Shown: one piece after another, positions 25,992 through 34,662 of the stretch
Layout of the letters: every line of letters begins with the position of its first letter
Position numbering within the stretch: position 1 is the first letter of the stretch
NCBI RefSeq assembly: GCF_017368475.1
Contig: NZ_JAFNJE010000003.1
Location: 186,001 to 250,000 of the forward strand
DNA length: 64,000 bases
Source of the DNA: Alteromonas sp. 5E99-2
Lineage (GTDB): Bacteria > Pseudomonadota > Gammaproteobacteria > Enterobacterales > Alteromonadaceae
Reading direction: 5' to 3'
Notes under the pieces: model-generated
Databases searched by the model: none
Told to the model about the DNA's origin: nothing
The model's input: only the letters and a program-made list of their open reading frames with translations
Made by a program: the position numbers and the translations under genes

Positions 25992-27185
25992 ATGGAAACA
26001 CCATCTCAATCTTCAACATCCCAACTTTCAAATAAGCCTTGGCAAACGCCTTTCGTGTTTTTAGCTATTGCCAGCATTGTTATGTCTATAACTTTTGCTG
26101 GTTGGATGGCAATGCTAAATAATTTTGTTGTCGAGCAAGCGGCATTTACAGGTGCAGAAATAGGTATGTTGCAATCGTTACGAGAAATTCCAGGTTTTCT
26201 GGCGTTTACCGCGGTGTTTGTTTTACTCGTACTTAGCGAGCAGGTATTTGCGTTAATTTCACTTTGCTTGTTGTCTATTGGTGTTGCGTTAACCGGTTTA
26301 TTTCCGACTATTTATGGGCTTTACGCAACGACAGTTTTAATGTCTATCGGCTTTCACTATTACGAGACAATTAACACTTCACTCAGTTTACAGTGGTTCA
26401 ATAAAGATGAAACCGCGGAAAAGCTAGGCAAAATAATGTCTATAAAATCAGCTGCATCACTGGTGTGTTACGGGTTGGTTTGGTTAGGCTTTAGCGTTTT
26501 CGCTGCTAGTTATCAAATGATGTACTTGTTCTTTGGTTTAAGTGGCTTAATTTTAACCTTATGGTTAGTGTTTTCTATGCCTAAATTTCCTATGTCTCAC
26601 CCTCAGCATAAAACACTTATTTTTCGAAAACGCTACGGGCTGTACTATTTCTTAACCTTTATGTCTGGTGCCCGTCGGCAAATATTTGTGGTATTTGCTG
26701 GGTTTTTAATGGTAGAAAAATTTGGCTATAGCGTTCAAAACATTACGCTGTTGTATATGACAAATCATGTCATTAACTTCTTTTTGGCGCCTAAAATTGG
26801 AAAGTGGATTGCCAGAGTAGGTGAGCGTAGAGCCTTAACGTTAGAATACACGGGGTTAATATTGGTTTTTGTAGGCTATGCATTAGTTGAATCGGCCAAT
26901 GTTGCCGCTGTGCTTTATATCGTTGATCACCTATTTTTTGCTATGGCTATCGCGTTAAAAACCTATTTTCAAAAAATAGCAGATCCTAAAGATATCGCCT
27001 CCAGTGCGGGTGTTAGCTTTAGTATTAATCACATTGCTGCGGTGGTTATTCCTGCGAGTTTTGGCGTAATTTGGCTGTACGACAATGCCTTAGTTTTTTA
27101 TGCTGGGGCAGGGTTTGCTATTATTTCTCTTGTCGCAAGCCAATTTATTAGTACAAGTAAGCATTACGCGTTTTCAACACGTTGA
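25992..27185 (+). CDS. Major facilitator superfamily transporter
   Basis: 397 residues with about 12 membrane segments. The pattern LREIPGFLAFTAVFVLLVLSEQ corresponds to the loop 2-3 region, and FRKRYGLYYFLTFMSGARRQIFVVFAGFLMV begins the second half. Inner-membrane exporter or importer of unknown substrate, probably an efflux pump controlled by the divergent AraC protein. Its 3' end overlaps the convergent cupin gene by 22 bases. Confidence 0.9.
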   Translation: METPSQSSTSQLSNKPWQTPFVFLAIASIVMSITFAGWMAMLNNFVVEQAAFTGAEIGMLQSLREIPGFLAFTAVFVLLVLSEQVFALISLCLLSIGVALTGLFPTIYGLYATTVLMSIGFHYYETINTSLSLQWFNKDETAEKLGKIMSIKSAASLVCYGLVWLGFSVFAASYQMMYLFFGLSGLILTLWLVFSMPKFPMSHPQHKTLIFRKRYGLYYFLTFMSGARRQIFVVFAGFLMVEKFGYSVQNITLLYMTNHVINFFLAPKIGKWIARVGERRALTLEYTGLILVFVGYALVESANVAAVLYIVDHLFFAMAIALKTYFQKIADPKDIASSAGVSFSINHIAAVVIPASFGVIWLYDNALVFYAGAGFAIISLVASQFISTSKHYAFSTR

Positions 27186-27856
27186 ATTTGATTTTCTACA
27201 TCAGTTAAATGGTCTTTTTTCATCCATACCTTCGCACCACTATTGCCAGATAATAATGAGAGACTTGAGCCAATAGGGGTGCGTAACCAACTGTGTTTTA
27301 CCAAGTTGTCGTTCCCTTCTTTTACACCGCCTTCAAGCACAAATAACTCTGCGCCATTGGGGACTTTTATTTCTGCAGTCGTATTAGGTTCAAAGTGTAA
27401 TAAACTCACATCTTCAAACTTGTCTTGAAATAACGGGGTAATAGACAAGCCTTTATAGTGCGCATCTGCAACAGCGCCCATGGCATCCATTCGTAGTTTG
27501 ACGTGTGTTCTGTCTTCGGGTTGGTATTGCCATAGTTTTACAAAAATAACGCAGCCCTTATCTGAGCCGGGTTTATGACTCGATTGGGGAGGGTTTCGAA
27601 CATATGAGCCTTTAGGGAAGTCACCGTGCTCATCTTGAAACACACCTTCCAATACAATGAACTCTTCTCCACCAGTGTGAACGTGGGGTGAAAAGTGACT
27701 GCCTGGCGCATAACGTACAATAGTAGTTGCACGAGCGACTTCGGCACCAACGCGATCGAGAGGCCGGCGATCAACACCAGCCATAGGTGAGGGGATCCAA
27801 GGCATAGTTTCGCTGTGTACCACTTCTCGTTTTTCAAAATCAGCTGCAATTTTCAT
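27164..27856 (-). CDS. Double-cupin ChrR-like protein
   Basis: 230 residues. The first cupin has metal-ligand histidines in GSHFSPHVHTGGEEFIVLEGVFQDEHGDFPKGSYVRNPPQSSHKP (~53-95); a second, degenerate cupin lies in LLHFEPNTTAEIKVPNGAELFVLEGGVKEG (~150-180). It resembles the cupin half of anti-sigma factor ChrR, without the N-terminal zinc-binding anti-sigma domain, so it is more likely an enzyme or a storage/binding protein. An operator-like palindrome (27943-27958) lies upstream. Confidence 0.85.
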   Translation of the reverse strand: MKIAADFEKREVVHSETMPWIPSPMAGVDRRPLDRVGAEVARATTIVRYAPGSHFSPHVHTGGEEFIVLEGVFQDEHGDFPKGSYVRNPPQSSHKPGSDKGCVIFVKLWQYQPEDRTHVKLRMDAMGAVADAHYKGLSITPLFQDKFEDVSLLHFEPNTTAEIKVPNGAELFVLEGGVKEGNDNLVKHSWLRTPIGSSLSLLSGNSGAKVWMKKDHLTDVENQIQRVENA

Positions 27857-27942
27857 AATTATCCCGTTGTTTATCTATAGTCAACACACTTTCAATGAAA
27901 GCCGTTATTTATTAAGCATACGTCATTTAATAAAATAATACA

Positions 27943-27958
27943 AACCTATCGATAGATA
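27943..27958. promoter_or_regulatory. Candidate TetR-type operator (site B)
   Basis: AACCTATCGATAGATA, an imperfect palindrome about 90 bases before the cupin gene start and just past the amine oxidase stop. Agrees at 12 of 16 positions with site A (10397-10412). Confidence 0.45.
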
Positions 27959-27966
27959 GATTTACT

Positions 27967-29055
27967 TTAAAGATTATCAAGTAACTGGGATATTGCGGCT
28001 TCTGTTGCCTGAATTGCCCCCTCTAAATAACCGGGCTCAGACGTTGAAAATTCGCTACCCGCAAAATACAGGTGCTGGTTTTTCATGTTCGTTGAATATT
28101 TGGCAGTGTTAAAACTCGGATGCTTAGATGGCTCGGTACAATCCAGCGGTGAAGCAACAAACTGATCTTTCGCCCAGTCTTTAATTTCACAATCTTGATA
28201 GTCTTTTGCTACATCGCCATAAAAAAAGCACAGCTGCTGCAGACAAGCGGTTTTTAATTGGTCTTCCGAGTAGTGCTTTCGTTGTTGTGCGTCTAATCCA
28301 ATAAACCCAAATAAAGCATAATCGCCATGCTCTTGAAGAGAGGCATCGTGCATTTCTACTAAAGGCACAACTTGACTAAATGCTTGTCCTGAAAGGCCGT
28401 TTTCTCGCCAGAATGGCTTTTTGTAAGACACCACAAACTTGGCTTGAGCAGACATCCATGTTTGTGAACTGTTAAGCTCTGCAACTAGCTGATCAGAAGC
28501 CCATTTATCAACGCTTAGATGACGAGTTATCATGCGAGGAGGAAGTGCGAGAATAATATGCGTAGACTCATAAGTATGTTCTTGACCATTATTGTCAACA
28601 GATACCTGCCACTTGTCATTTAGCCGTTTTAATCCATACACCTTGTGGTTGGTTCGTAGATAATCTTTATCAATCTGCTCGAGTAACTTAGTTACAACCG
28701 TAGACATGCCACCTTTTACTCGAAGTAAAGGCATTCCGCCAGCACCTGAAAACCGTTCAGGGTTAATGCTATTTGGTCGTTGAAATAAGGCGTCACCCTG
28801 AATGTATTGTTGAAATAGCGCTATGCCAATATCATTAGCAAAATGCTGAATTTTTTGTTGATGAGGAAATATCCAGGTTGGGCCTAAATCAAAACCAACG
28901 TCAGATTCACAGCTATCTTTGGTTGAGGTAATTCTTCCTCCAACGCTATGTTTTGCCTCTAACAGCAAGTAGGGAACCTTGTTCTGTTTTAGAAGCATTG
29001 CACTATAAAGCCCAGATAACCCTGCGCCTATTATCACAACGTCGGTTTTTTGCAT
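27967..29055 (-). CDS. FAD-dependent amine oxidase-like protein
   Basis: About 362 residues. Dinucleotide-binding fold at the N-terminus: DVVIIGAGLSGLYSAMLL (GxGxxG) followed by LLEAKHSVGGRITS, typical of flavin monoamine oxidases; FAD-contacting C-terminal YFAGSEFSTSEPGYLEGAIQATEAAI is intact. Probably oxidises an amine to an aldehyde. ATG 29055 was taken over the in-frame GTG 29067. Divergent from the TetR gene, and the adjacent cupin (on the same strand) may share its pathway. Confidence 0.9.
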   Translation of the reverse strand: MQKTDVVIIGAGLSGLYSAMLLKQNKVPYLLLEAKHSVGGRITSTKDSCESDVGFDLGPTWIFPHQQKIQHFANDIGIALFQQYIQGDALFQRPNSINPERFSGAGGMPLLRVKGGMSTVVTKLLEQIDKDYLRTNHKVYGLKRLNDKWQVSVDNNGQEHTYESTHIILALPPRMITRHLSVDKWASDQLVAELNSSQTWMSAQAKFVVSYKKPFWRENGLSGQAFSQVVPLVEMHDASLQEHGDYALFGFIGLDAQQRKHYSEDQLKTACLQQLCFFYGDVAKDYQDCEIKDWAKDQFVASPLDCTEPSKHPSFNTAKYSTNMKNQHLYFAGSEFSTSEPGYLEGAIQATEAAISQLLDNL

Positions 29056-29095
29056 ATTTATCTTCACGACCTCGCTTTTTGTTTATAATTCAGTC

Positions 29096-29124
29096 TATAA
29101 TAAGGTACCTACTAGAAGATAGGT
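29096..29124. promoter_or_regulatory. Promoter region with candidate TetR operator (site C)
   Basis: A perfect -10 hexamer TATAAT (29096-29101), directly followed by TACCTACTAGAAGATAGGT (29106-29124), whose arms ACCTA.C / GATAGGT resemble sites A and B. Lies between the divergent amine oxidase and TetR genes, the classical position for autoregulated TetR control. Confidence 0.5.
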
Positions 29125-29212
29125 TTTTATTGGGCGTATTTTATAGTTAAAATTTGGTAGAATCTAATTTGAGTTATTTTGTTATTTATAGATATGAGAT
29201 CGAGAAAAGATC

Positions 29213-29752
29213 ATGACCAAGAAACAAGCACTGTTGAAAGCAGCCGAAGGCAAAGTAAGGCAAGGGGGGTATAGTAATTTTAGCTTCAGAGAGCTTGCAG
29301 CAGAAGTGGGTATTAAAAGCGCGAGTGTGCATTACCATTTTCCTACAAAAGCAGACTTAGGTGCAGAGCTAGCAAAGCAATATACCGATGCATTTTTGGA
29401 CGCTTTGGGAGACCCTCAAACCTTACTTAAAAACGGTGAAGACCCAATTGCTCTCTATGCAAAGCTTTTCAGACAAGCATTAATTAATGATAATAAAATG
29501 TGTTTATGTGGGCTTTTAGGTGCAGAGACTGATTCTCTACCAGAAAAAGTGCAAAGAGAAACCAAGTTGTTTTTTGAACGAAATTTAGAATGGCTAAAAT
29601 CTGCTCATAGTTTACAAGATCAGGTTAGCCCGCAAGAAGCATTAGTTAAAGCCGTTCATACGGTATCTTTGCTTGAAGGCGCCATGATGATCAGTAAAGC
29701 TGTTAATGATAACGACTTTTTTGATCACGCTTTAGAATCAATGAAATCATAA
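29213..29752 (+). CDS. TetR/AcrR-family regulator
   Basis: 179 residues. The N-terminal HTH KQALLKAAEGKVRQGGYSNFSFRELAAEVGIKSASVHYHFPTKADLGAEL is a textbook TetR DNA-binding domain; the C-terminal ligand domain contains MCLCGLLGAETDSLP. Probably represses the divergent oxidase and itself, perhaps also the cupin and the distant CmcJ-like gene through similar palindromes. Confidence 0.94.
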   Translation: MTKKQALLKAAEGKVRQGGYSNFSFRELAAEVGIKSASVHYHFPTKADLGAELAKQYTDAFLDALGDPQTLLKNGEDPIALYAKLFRQALINDNKMCLCGLLGAETDSLPEKVQRETKLFFERNLEWLKSAHSLQDQVSPQEALVKAVHTVSLLEGAMMISKAVNDNDFFDHALESMKS

Positions 29753-29791
29753 CGTCCGTTTTACATAATTTAAATTTGAGTCATTTTCTAC

Positions 29792-30208
29792 ATGGTATCT
29801 AGAAACGTTTCATTGGATTTACTTCGTGTGCTTGCAATTCTCATGGTTTTTACTGGGCACACAGTATGATGGTATCCAAATTCACTGATTTCAGATCCGA
29901 GTAAATTAGTTTTAGCGGCTCTATTTAGCACTTTTATTTTAAATGCTAATAAAATGCATGTTTCTTTTTCTAAGCCCATTAATGCCGCTATCTATTATGT
30001 ATCAACTCGGTCTTATGCGATTTATCTTTTACACCCAGACGCTCTTGTAGTTTGTAAAAGGTTCATTAGTGACCAATATTTTATTGTGTATTTGCTTGCT
30101 GCTTTTGTCTTATCTTGTATGGCATCAGAAGTACTTTATCGCTGTATAGAGCAACCTATTATGAATATCCGTAGTAAATTCAAATTATCTGAATCGAGGC
30201 AAGTGTAG
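29792..30208 (+). pseudogene. Acyltransferase-3 family gene remnant with internal deletion
   Basis: ATG 29792 begins MVSRNVSLDLLRVLAILMVFTGHTV, the first membrane segment of acyltransferase-3/OafA proteins (with the catalytic-type His), then TGA at 29867. In the same frame it resumes with SKLVLAALFSTFILNANKMHV...STRSYAIYLLHPDALVV...FIVYLLAAFVLSCMASEVLYRCIEQP, the last membrane segments. The roughly 200 middle residues are absent. Its end abuts the stop of the first tyrosine recombinase (one base between). Confidence 0.75.
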
Positions 30209-30209
30209 C

Positions 30210-31442
30210 TCATTCAACTTTACGGCCTTTACCCGACGACGCTCTGCGTTTACGCTCGACTTGTACGTAAACAGTGTCAGTAGTAGCACTGCTGGCATGG
30301 CCTAAATCTTCAGATAAATCTTTTAAAGGCCGGTTGCGTTCAATTTCCATACTTGCGCCAGTGTGACGCAAATAATGGGTTGTTGCTTCCCGTAATTTTT
30401 GCGCTTGTTCAGCCCCAACATCAGCTTTCATAGTTTCAAATGCAGCATCAAATACACTTTGAATAAGCCGAGATATTTGCCTCGCGGTTAAACCGCCGCG
30501 TCCTCGTATTTTTTCCACTAACAAGGTTTGTTCGCCTCTAGATGGTAAATCAGCTAGACCACGCCATTGTCGATAGCGAATAAGGAAAGGCAAATAACCG
30601 CTAGGTACAGTGATATCACGTATTTTTTTGCCTTTTCCATAGGCTTTAAACCACCAATTATTGTCTTCATCGGTCCAAAAGTGAGACATTAAAGGGGTCC
30701 AATCTGGGCGTTCTGACATTTCAGAAAGCCTTAAAAATAGCGTTTTCATTGTGGCAATCACAAATAAATTTCGTTCATATAAGCTATCGTCGTCAGCTAG
30801 CGCAACGGCTGTATCTAACAAATATTGCCACTGAGACTCTGTTAAACGGCTTATCGACTTAACTTGGCTGTCTTTTATTAAGTGTTTACAGTCCCGTTTA
30901 GCCAAAGGAATGGGATTACCAAAACAAATTTCTTCATCAACTAAATGTCGGTAAAAAGAACTCAAGGCAACAAATGTCGATTCAAGAGTTTGTAACGACG
31001 GACGGTAATGTTTGGCGTCTAATTTTCTATTTTTATCATGTTTGGGCGCGCTTAAGCGAAAAGGCGTCCAGTTTTCATTAGAAACAAAAAAGCCATTTTC
31101 TAAACCAAAACGATCGTGCAATGTATGGCTAATCCAATTAACGGGTGGCTCAACGCAGAAATCGATGTAACGCAGCACATCTGATTTTCGTAAATCATCT
31201 ATGGGTGTATCTTCAATAAGAAAAACCCAAAGCAGAAACTTTTCAATATCATTGCGAAAACGTATGTAGGTATTGGCGGATTTGTTGCGGCCAATATAAA
31301 GTAAATATTCTTTAGCCCAATGCCAGTGTTTTTGTTTCCAAGGTGAACAGGTACTAAGAAACGTATTCAGCTGTTTATAATCAGTGAGTTCTAATTCTAA
31401 TAGCTCAGCATAAGTGGGAAATAAAGGAACAGGCTTGGTCAT
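30210..31442 (-). CDS. Tyrosine recombinase 1 (phage-integrase family)
   Basis: About 410 residues from ATG 31442 (an in-frame GTG at 31478 would add 12). Catalytic residues are visible: Arg in LFLRLSEMSE (~235 from this start), Lys in GKGKKIRDITVP, His-x-x-Arg in THYLRHTGAS, His in LGHASSATTDTVYVQV and the nucleophilic Tyr there. The N-terminal half is a SAM-like core-binding domain. Related over its length to recombinase 2 (35768-37066). A promoter with -35 TAGACA, 17-base spacer and -10 TATAGT (minus strand) overlaps the palindrome directly upstream, so the recombinase may autoregulate. Confidence 0.93.
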   Translation of the reverse strand: MTKPVPLFPTYAELLELELTDYKQLNTFLSTCSPWKQKHWHWAKEYLLYIGRNKSANTYIRFRNDIEKFLLWVFLIEDTPIDDLRKSDVLRYIDFCVEPPVNWISHTLHDRFGLENGFFVSNENWTPFRLSAPKHDKNRKLDAKHYRPSLQTLESTFVALSSFYRHLVDEEICFGNPIPLAKRDCKHLIKDSQVKSISRLTESQWQYLLDTAVALADDDSLYERNLFVIATMKTLFLRLSEMSERPDWTPLMSHFWTDEDNNWWFKAYGKGKKIRDITVPSGYLPFLIRYRQWRGLADLPSRGEQTLLVEKIRGRGGLTARQISRLIQSVFDAAFETMKADVGAEQAQKLREATTHYLRHTGASMEIERNRPLKDLSEDLGHASSATTDTVYVQVERKRRASSGKGRKVE

Positions 31443-31494
31443 TGGCGTAATAATGTAGAAAACGAGACTTAAACACACTATAAACGCATATATG

Positions 31495-31530
31495 CACTAT
31501 GTCTAATACTAAACAGTATTAGACATAGTG
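31495..31530. repeat. Lox-like palindrome 1 upstream of recombinase 1
   Basis: Perfect 16-base arms CACTATGTCTAATACT (31495-31510) and AGTATTAGACATAGTG (31515-31530) with loop AAAC. Read in Cre/lox terms: 14-base arms ending TAATA / TATTA around the 8-base spacer CTAAACAG. The left part overlaps the recombinase-1 promoter -35. Confidence 0.8.
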
Positions 31531-31551
31531 AGATGGTACTACTACTTGCAT

Positions 31552-32892
31552 TTAACTGACAACTGAACCCCAAGGCCCAGTGATTGCCAATGTCATCGCT
31601 GGTGAATACAAGTTAACGAACATTGTTGTACCGTCTGGTGAAAAGCATGCGCCTGCAGGTTCTGTTTGTATATGAATTCTTGCAAGGTTATAAGTTTCAC
31701 CATTAGGTGTTACACCTTTTAGTGCGTTATTCACTACATCGGTGTATTGGTCTTCACACACAACTAGATGTCCATTGGGGCCAATACATAAGTTGTCACC
31801 AAAATTGAAATTAGCGGCATTTTCACTTTCTAAAAACAAACTCAATGTCGGTGATTCTGGATTTTTAAGTGAATAGCGCATAATTTGACCAAGTTGTTTT
31901 TTACCGCCGTTGGTACAGCAGAAATACAATTCGTTATCACCAAAGATGGTTCCCTCGCCTCTGGCAAATAACGCGGCACCTTTTTTAAGCCCTTGAACTC
32001 GTAAGTCGTCGTTAGGACTTGTTACATCTTCTAGATCAATCCATTCAACGTCATATTCTTTATGTTTGCTCATTGACTGGGCTTGCCAATTTCGCGAATC
32101 AAATTGTGGAGAACCTTTAACCGCTAGAGCTTGAAGCTTACCTCCAGCACTCAACTCCTGTGGTTTGTTTGGAATAAAGCGGTAAAACAAACTATCGCCG
32201 CGATCTTCTGTTAAATAAACATAACCTGTTTTTGGGTCAACACAGGCCGCTTCGTGGTTAAATCGGCCCATATCTTTTAATGGTTTTGGCTCAACTAATC
32301 CATTTGCCTTAGCGGGAATTTCAAACACATAACCGTGTTCTTTGCCAATCGATTCAGTTGATGGCGTATCGATAGATTCTTCACAGGTTAACCAAGTGCC
32401 CCAAGGTGTAATGCCGCCAGAACAGTTTCGAATTGTGCCTAACAAAGACATAAACTGTTGCTCAACACGCTTTGTTTTCACGTTATAAATAATTGAGCTA
32501 GTACCACCTTGCAATGGTTTTCCATCGTTATTTACATCATAAGCTTTTGCTGTTTGTGCATCAGTCCAGGTTGTTTTTGCTCCTTTTGCGTTCAGAGGAT
32601 GTATTTCGTGATTTCGAATTAGCGCAACCCGTTGGTCATCAATAGGAATACACCCCATACCATCAGCTCTGTCAGGTACAGGTAATCCGTCGTCCATTTG
32701 ATCATTCAATCTAGAGATAATTCGGTAACTAAATCCCTTTGGTAATGACAAAATATCGTTAGGATCATCAACTAAAGCGCCGAAACCAAGATGTTTTGGA
32801 TTAATGCCACTTCCTTGCCCTGAAACATTAAAAGCGAGGCCACTCAACGCCGTGTAGATTAGGCCTTTATTAAATTGTCTGCGTGTTATCAC
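31552..32892 (-). CDS. PhoX-like (DUF839) phosphatase-family protein, Tat-exported
   Basis: 446 residues. Twin-arginine signal at the start (TRRQFNKGLIYTALSGLAFNVSG). Beta-propeller DUF839/PhoX body with GALVDDPNDILSLPKGFSYRIIS, NHEIHPLNAKG, NCSGGITPWGTWLTCEES, MGRFNHEAACVD, YFCCTNGG and AGACFSPDGTTMFVNL. PhoX enzymes are periplasmic alkaline phosphatases that use calcium and iron rather than zinc. Divergent from DUF3299 across a region with a Zur-like box, which would fit a zinc-sparing phosphatase; that control is an inference. Active-site metal ligands were not mapped individually. Confidence 0.85.
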   Translation of the reverse strand: MITRRQFNKGLIYTALSGLAFNVSGQGSGINPKHLGFGALVDDPNDILSLPKGFSYRIISRLNDQMDDGLPVPDRADGMGCIPIDDQRVALIRNHEIHPLNAKGAKTTWTDAQTAKAYDVNNDGKPLQGGTSSIIYNVKTKRVEQQFMSLLGTIRNCSGGITPWGTWLTCEESIDTPSTESIGKEHGYVFEIPAKANGLVEPKPLKDMGRFNHEAACVDPKTGYVYLTEDRGDSLFYRFIPNKPQELSAGGKLQALAVKGSPQFDSRNWQAQSMSKHKEYDVEWIDLEDVTSPNDDLRVQGLKKGAALFARGEGTIFGDNELYFCCTNGGKKQLGQIMRYSLKNPESPTLSLFLESENAANFNFGDNLCIGPNGHLVVCEDQYTDVVNNALKGVTPNGETYNLARIHIQTEPAGACFSPDGTTMFVNLYSPAMTLAITGPWGSVVS

Positions 32893-33003
32893 TTTATACT
32901 CCTAAAACAATTCACACATTATGGTTATTTATACTGTCGTTAATCCAGCTTACGCTTTAAAGATTACATATAAGTTAAAACTGCTCGTATAATAACTACA
33001 GTT

Positions 33004-33021
33004 GATATGTTATAACACTAC
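33004..33021. promoter_or_regulatory. Candidate Zur box in the DUF839/DUF3299 divergent promoter
   Basis: GATATGTTATAACACTAC, containing the perfect palindrome TGTTATAACA (33008-33017). Shares its first 11 bases with the second box at 35639-35656 (minus orientation) and fits the GTTATA-type Zur consensus. Confidence 0.55.
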
Positions 33022-33054
33022 TTAATTTGTATATTTTAACTATTTAATAGCGCC

Positions 33055-33636
33055 ATGAATCAATTTCCTATTTCGCTTCGCCGTCTTTCTATTTTATTTT
33101 TTGGGATTATCCCTCTTCTTGTCATAGCAGCACCTTCTCCCACTGCATACAAAGAGATTGAGTGGACTGAATTAATGCCGGCGGATGATTTAATAGCGCT
33201 TTTGAATCCACCTGAGCAAATTTTAGGTATTGAAGATGGCTCGCAGCAAGATTCATTTTCGTCTTTTGCTTTACGTCAGTCTGATGATGAAGGGACAAGG
33301 CGATTTAAACAGGCATTAACGTCTACTAATGTAGTGCCCGAGTTCGATAAAAAGGCGATCCGCCTTCCAGGCTTTGTAGTGCCTTTAGGCTTTAATGAAA
33401 GCCAAAAGGTAACTGAGTTCTTTATTGTTCCTTATTTTGGCGCATGTTTACATTTACCACCTCCGCCGCCAAACCAAATTGTTTATGCAACATCAGATCT
33501 GGGTATCGACGTTGACGATCTCTATCAACCTTTTTGGTTTGAAGGTACGATAATCATCGAAACTGTGACAAATGAGATGGGATTATCTGCCTACAAGATG
33601 GCGCTAGATAACGTAGAAGAGTTTGAAGATATTTAA
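33055..33636 (+). CDS. DUF3299 periplasmic protein
   Basis: 193 residues with an N-terminal signal peptide (RRLSILFFGIIPLLVIAA, ~9-26). DUF3299 hallmark: KKAIRLPGFVVPLGF and FFIVPYFGACLHLPPPPPNQIVYA with the single conserved Cys-x-His. In vibrios, proteins of this family sit in Zur-controlled zinc-acquisition operons; here it has a Zur-like box 34 bases upstream. A direct metal role is inferred, not shown. Confidence 0.88.
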   Translation: MNQFPISLRRLSILFFGIIPLLVIAAPSPTAYKEIEWTELMPADDLIALLNPPEQILGIEDGSQQDSFSSFALRQSDDEGTRRFKQALTSTNVVPEFDKKAIRLPGFVVPLGFNESQKVTEFFIVPYFGACLHLPPPPPNQIVYATSDLGIDVDDLYQPFWFEGTIIIETVTNEMGLSAYKMALDNVEEFEDI

Positions 33637-33640
33637 CCTG

Positions 33641-34654
33641 TTAGCTTCGGCAGTCCAATAAAATGCTTTGCCAATTGGGCTCTAATTCTCGTGAAATGAT
33701 TTCTATGCGGCTCTCTACACAGTCGTCTAATTCAGTTTCAACTAAGGTGCTATCAACTAGGTTATAACTGAATATACCGTCAGAGGTGATCATTACGGCT
33801 TTCATTCGTTCGACCTGAAGCCTATTAAACCAATTGTGTAATTTGTTTCTATCAAACAGATTCTCGGCAGAAAAACGCCAACCGACACTGCGGTATCCTT
33901 CACCTTCATTTTCAACTTTTAAAAAACCTGACTTAGGAAAGTCAATTTCGTTAATTGACGGCGTTTTAGTGCCGTGGTGGTGATGCTGCGCTTCTTTAAT
34001 TTCTTTCACTGAATTAGACGCCCCTTCGAGCACCTCTAATTCTAAACGACCATTTTGGGTAAAAGTAACATCGACAGGTCTGAGATTTTGTTTTCTTTTG
34101 GCAACGTAAGCTAGTAATGACGCCTTTTCACTATTTATGTACAAATCTTCCTTGTTACCGATAATGTGATCGGCAACCTCAATTTGCTGATTAAAGGTGT
34201 CGTGAGACGTGTACCGCTGATCAGAAAGCTTTCTGGCATCGACTAAGGTTATGTTTTGCTGAACATTGAGCACCGACTCATAATGAGAAGCAGACAAAAT
34301 CTGTAGTACTTCTTTCGGATGGCCAAGACCTGTAGGTTCGATAAGCAAACGATGAGGCCTGGCTTTTGCGAGCAACTGATTAAGCGCGATTTGCATAGGC
34401 AAGCCGGCGGCACAACACATACAACCACCTGGAACCTCTCGAATAAACACACCGTTACTTTCTGGTTGCTGTCCAACGAATAAGCTTCCATCAATACCAA
34501 TTTCACCAAATTCGTTTACCAACACAGCCCAACGTTCATGTTTAGGCTTGGCTTTTAATAAAGATAAAATTGCACTGGTTTTGCCTACACCTAGAAAACC
34601 AGTAATCACATTGGTAGGAATTGCGCTGAGTTTATCCGATGATCCGCTGCTCAT
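33641..34654 (-). CDS. CobW-family GTPase, putative zinc metallochaperone
   Basis: 337 residues. Walker A GFLGVGKTSAILSLL (~19-33), metal-binding GGCMCCAAGLP (CxCC, ~77-87), Walker B / GTP-specific LLIEPTGLGHP and a NKED-type motif IGNKEDLY, then a His-rich insert QHHHHG (~223-228) and the C-terminal CobW_C domain (FLKVENEGEGYRSVGWRF). Such GTPases (ZNG1/YeiR/ZigA type) deliver zinc to client proteins under starvation. Third gene of the zrgA-like/merC-like operon, 8 bases after the MerC-like gene. Confidence 0.92.
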   Translation of the reverse strand: MSSGSSDKLSAIPTNVITGFLGVGKTSAILSLLKAKPKHERWAVLVNEFGEIGIDGSLFVGQQPESNGVFIREVPGGCMCCAAGLPMQIALNQLLAKARPHRLLIEPTGLGHPKEVLQILSASHYESVLNVQQNITLVDARKLSDQRYTSHDTFNQQIEVADHIIGNKEDLYINSEKASLLAYVAKRKQNLRPVDVTFTQNGRLELEVLEGASNSVKEIKEAQHHHHGTKTPSINEIDFPKSGFLKVENEGEGYRSVGWRFSAENLFDRNKLHNWFNRLQVERMKAVMITSDGIFSYNLVDSTLVETELDDCVESRIEIISRELEPNWQSILLDCRS

Positions 34655-34662
34655 TGACTAGG

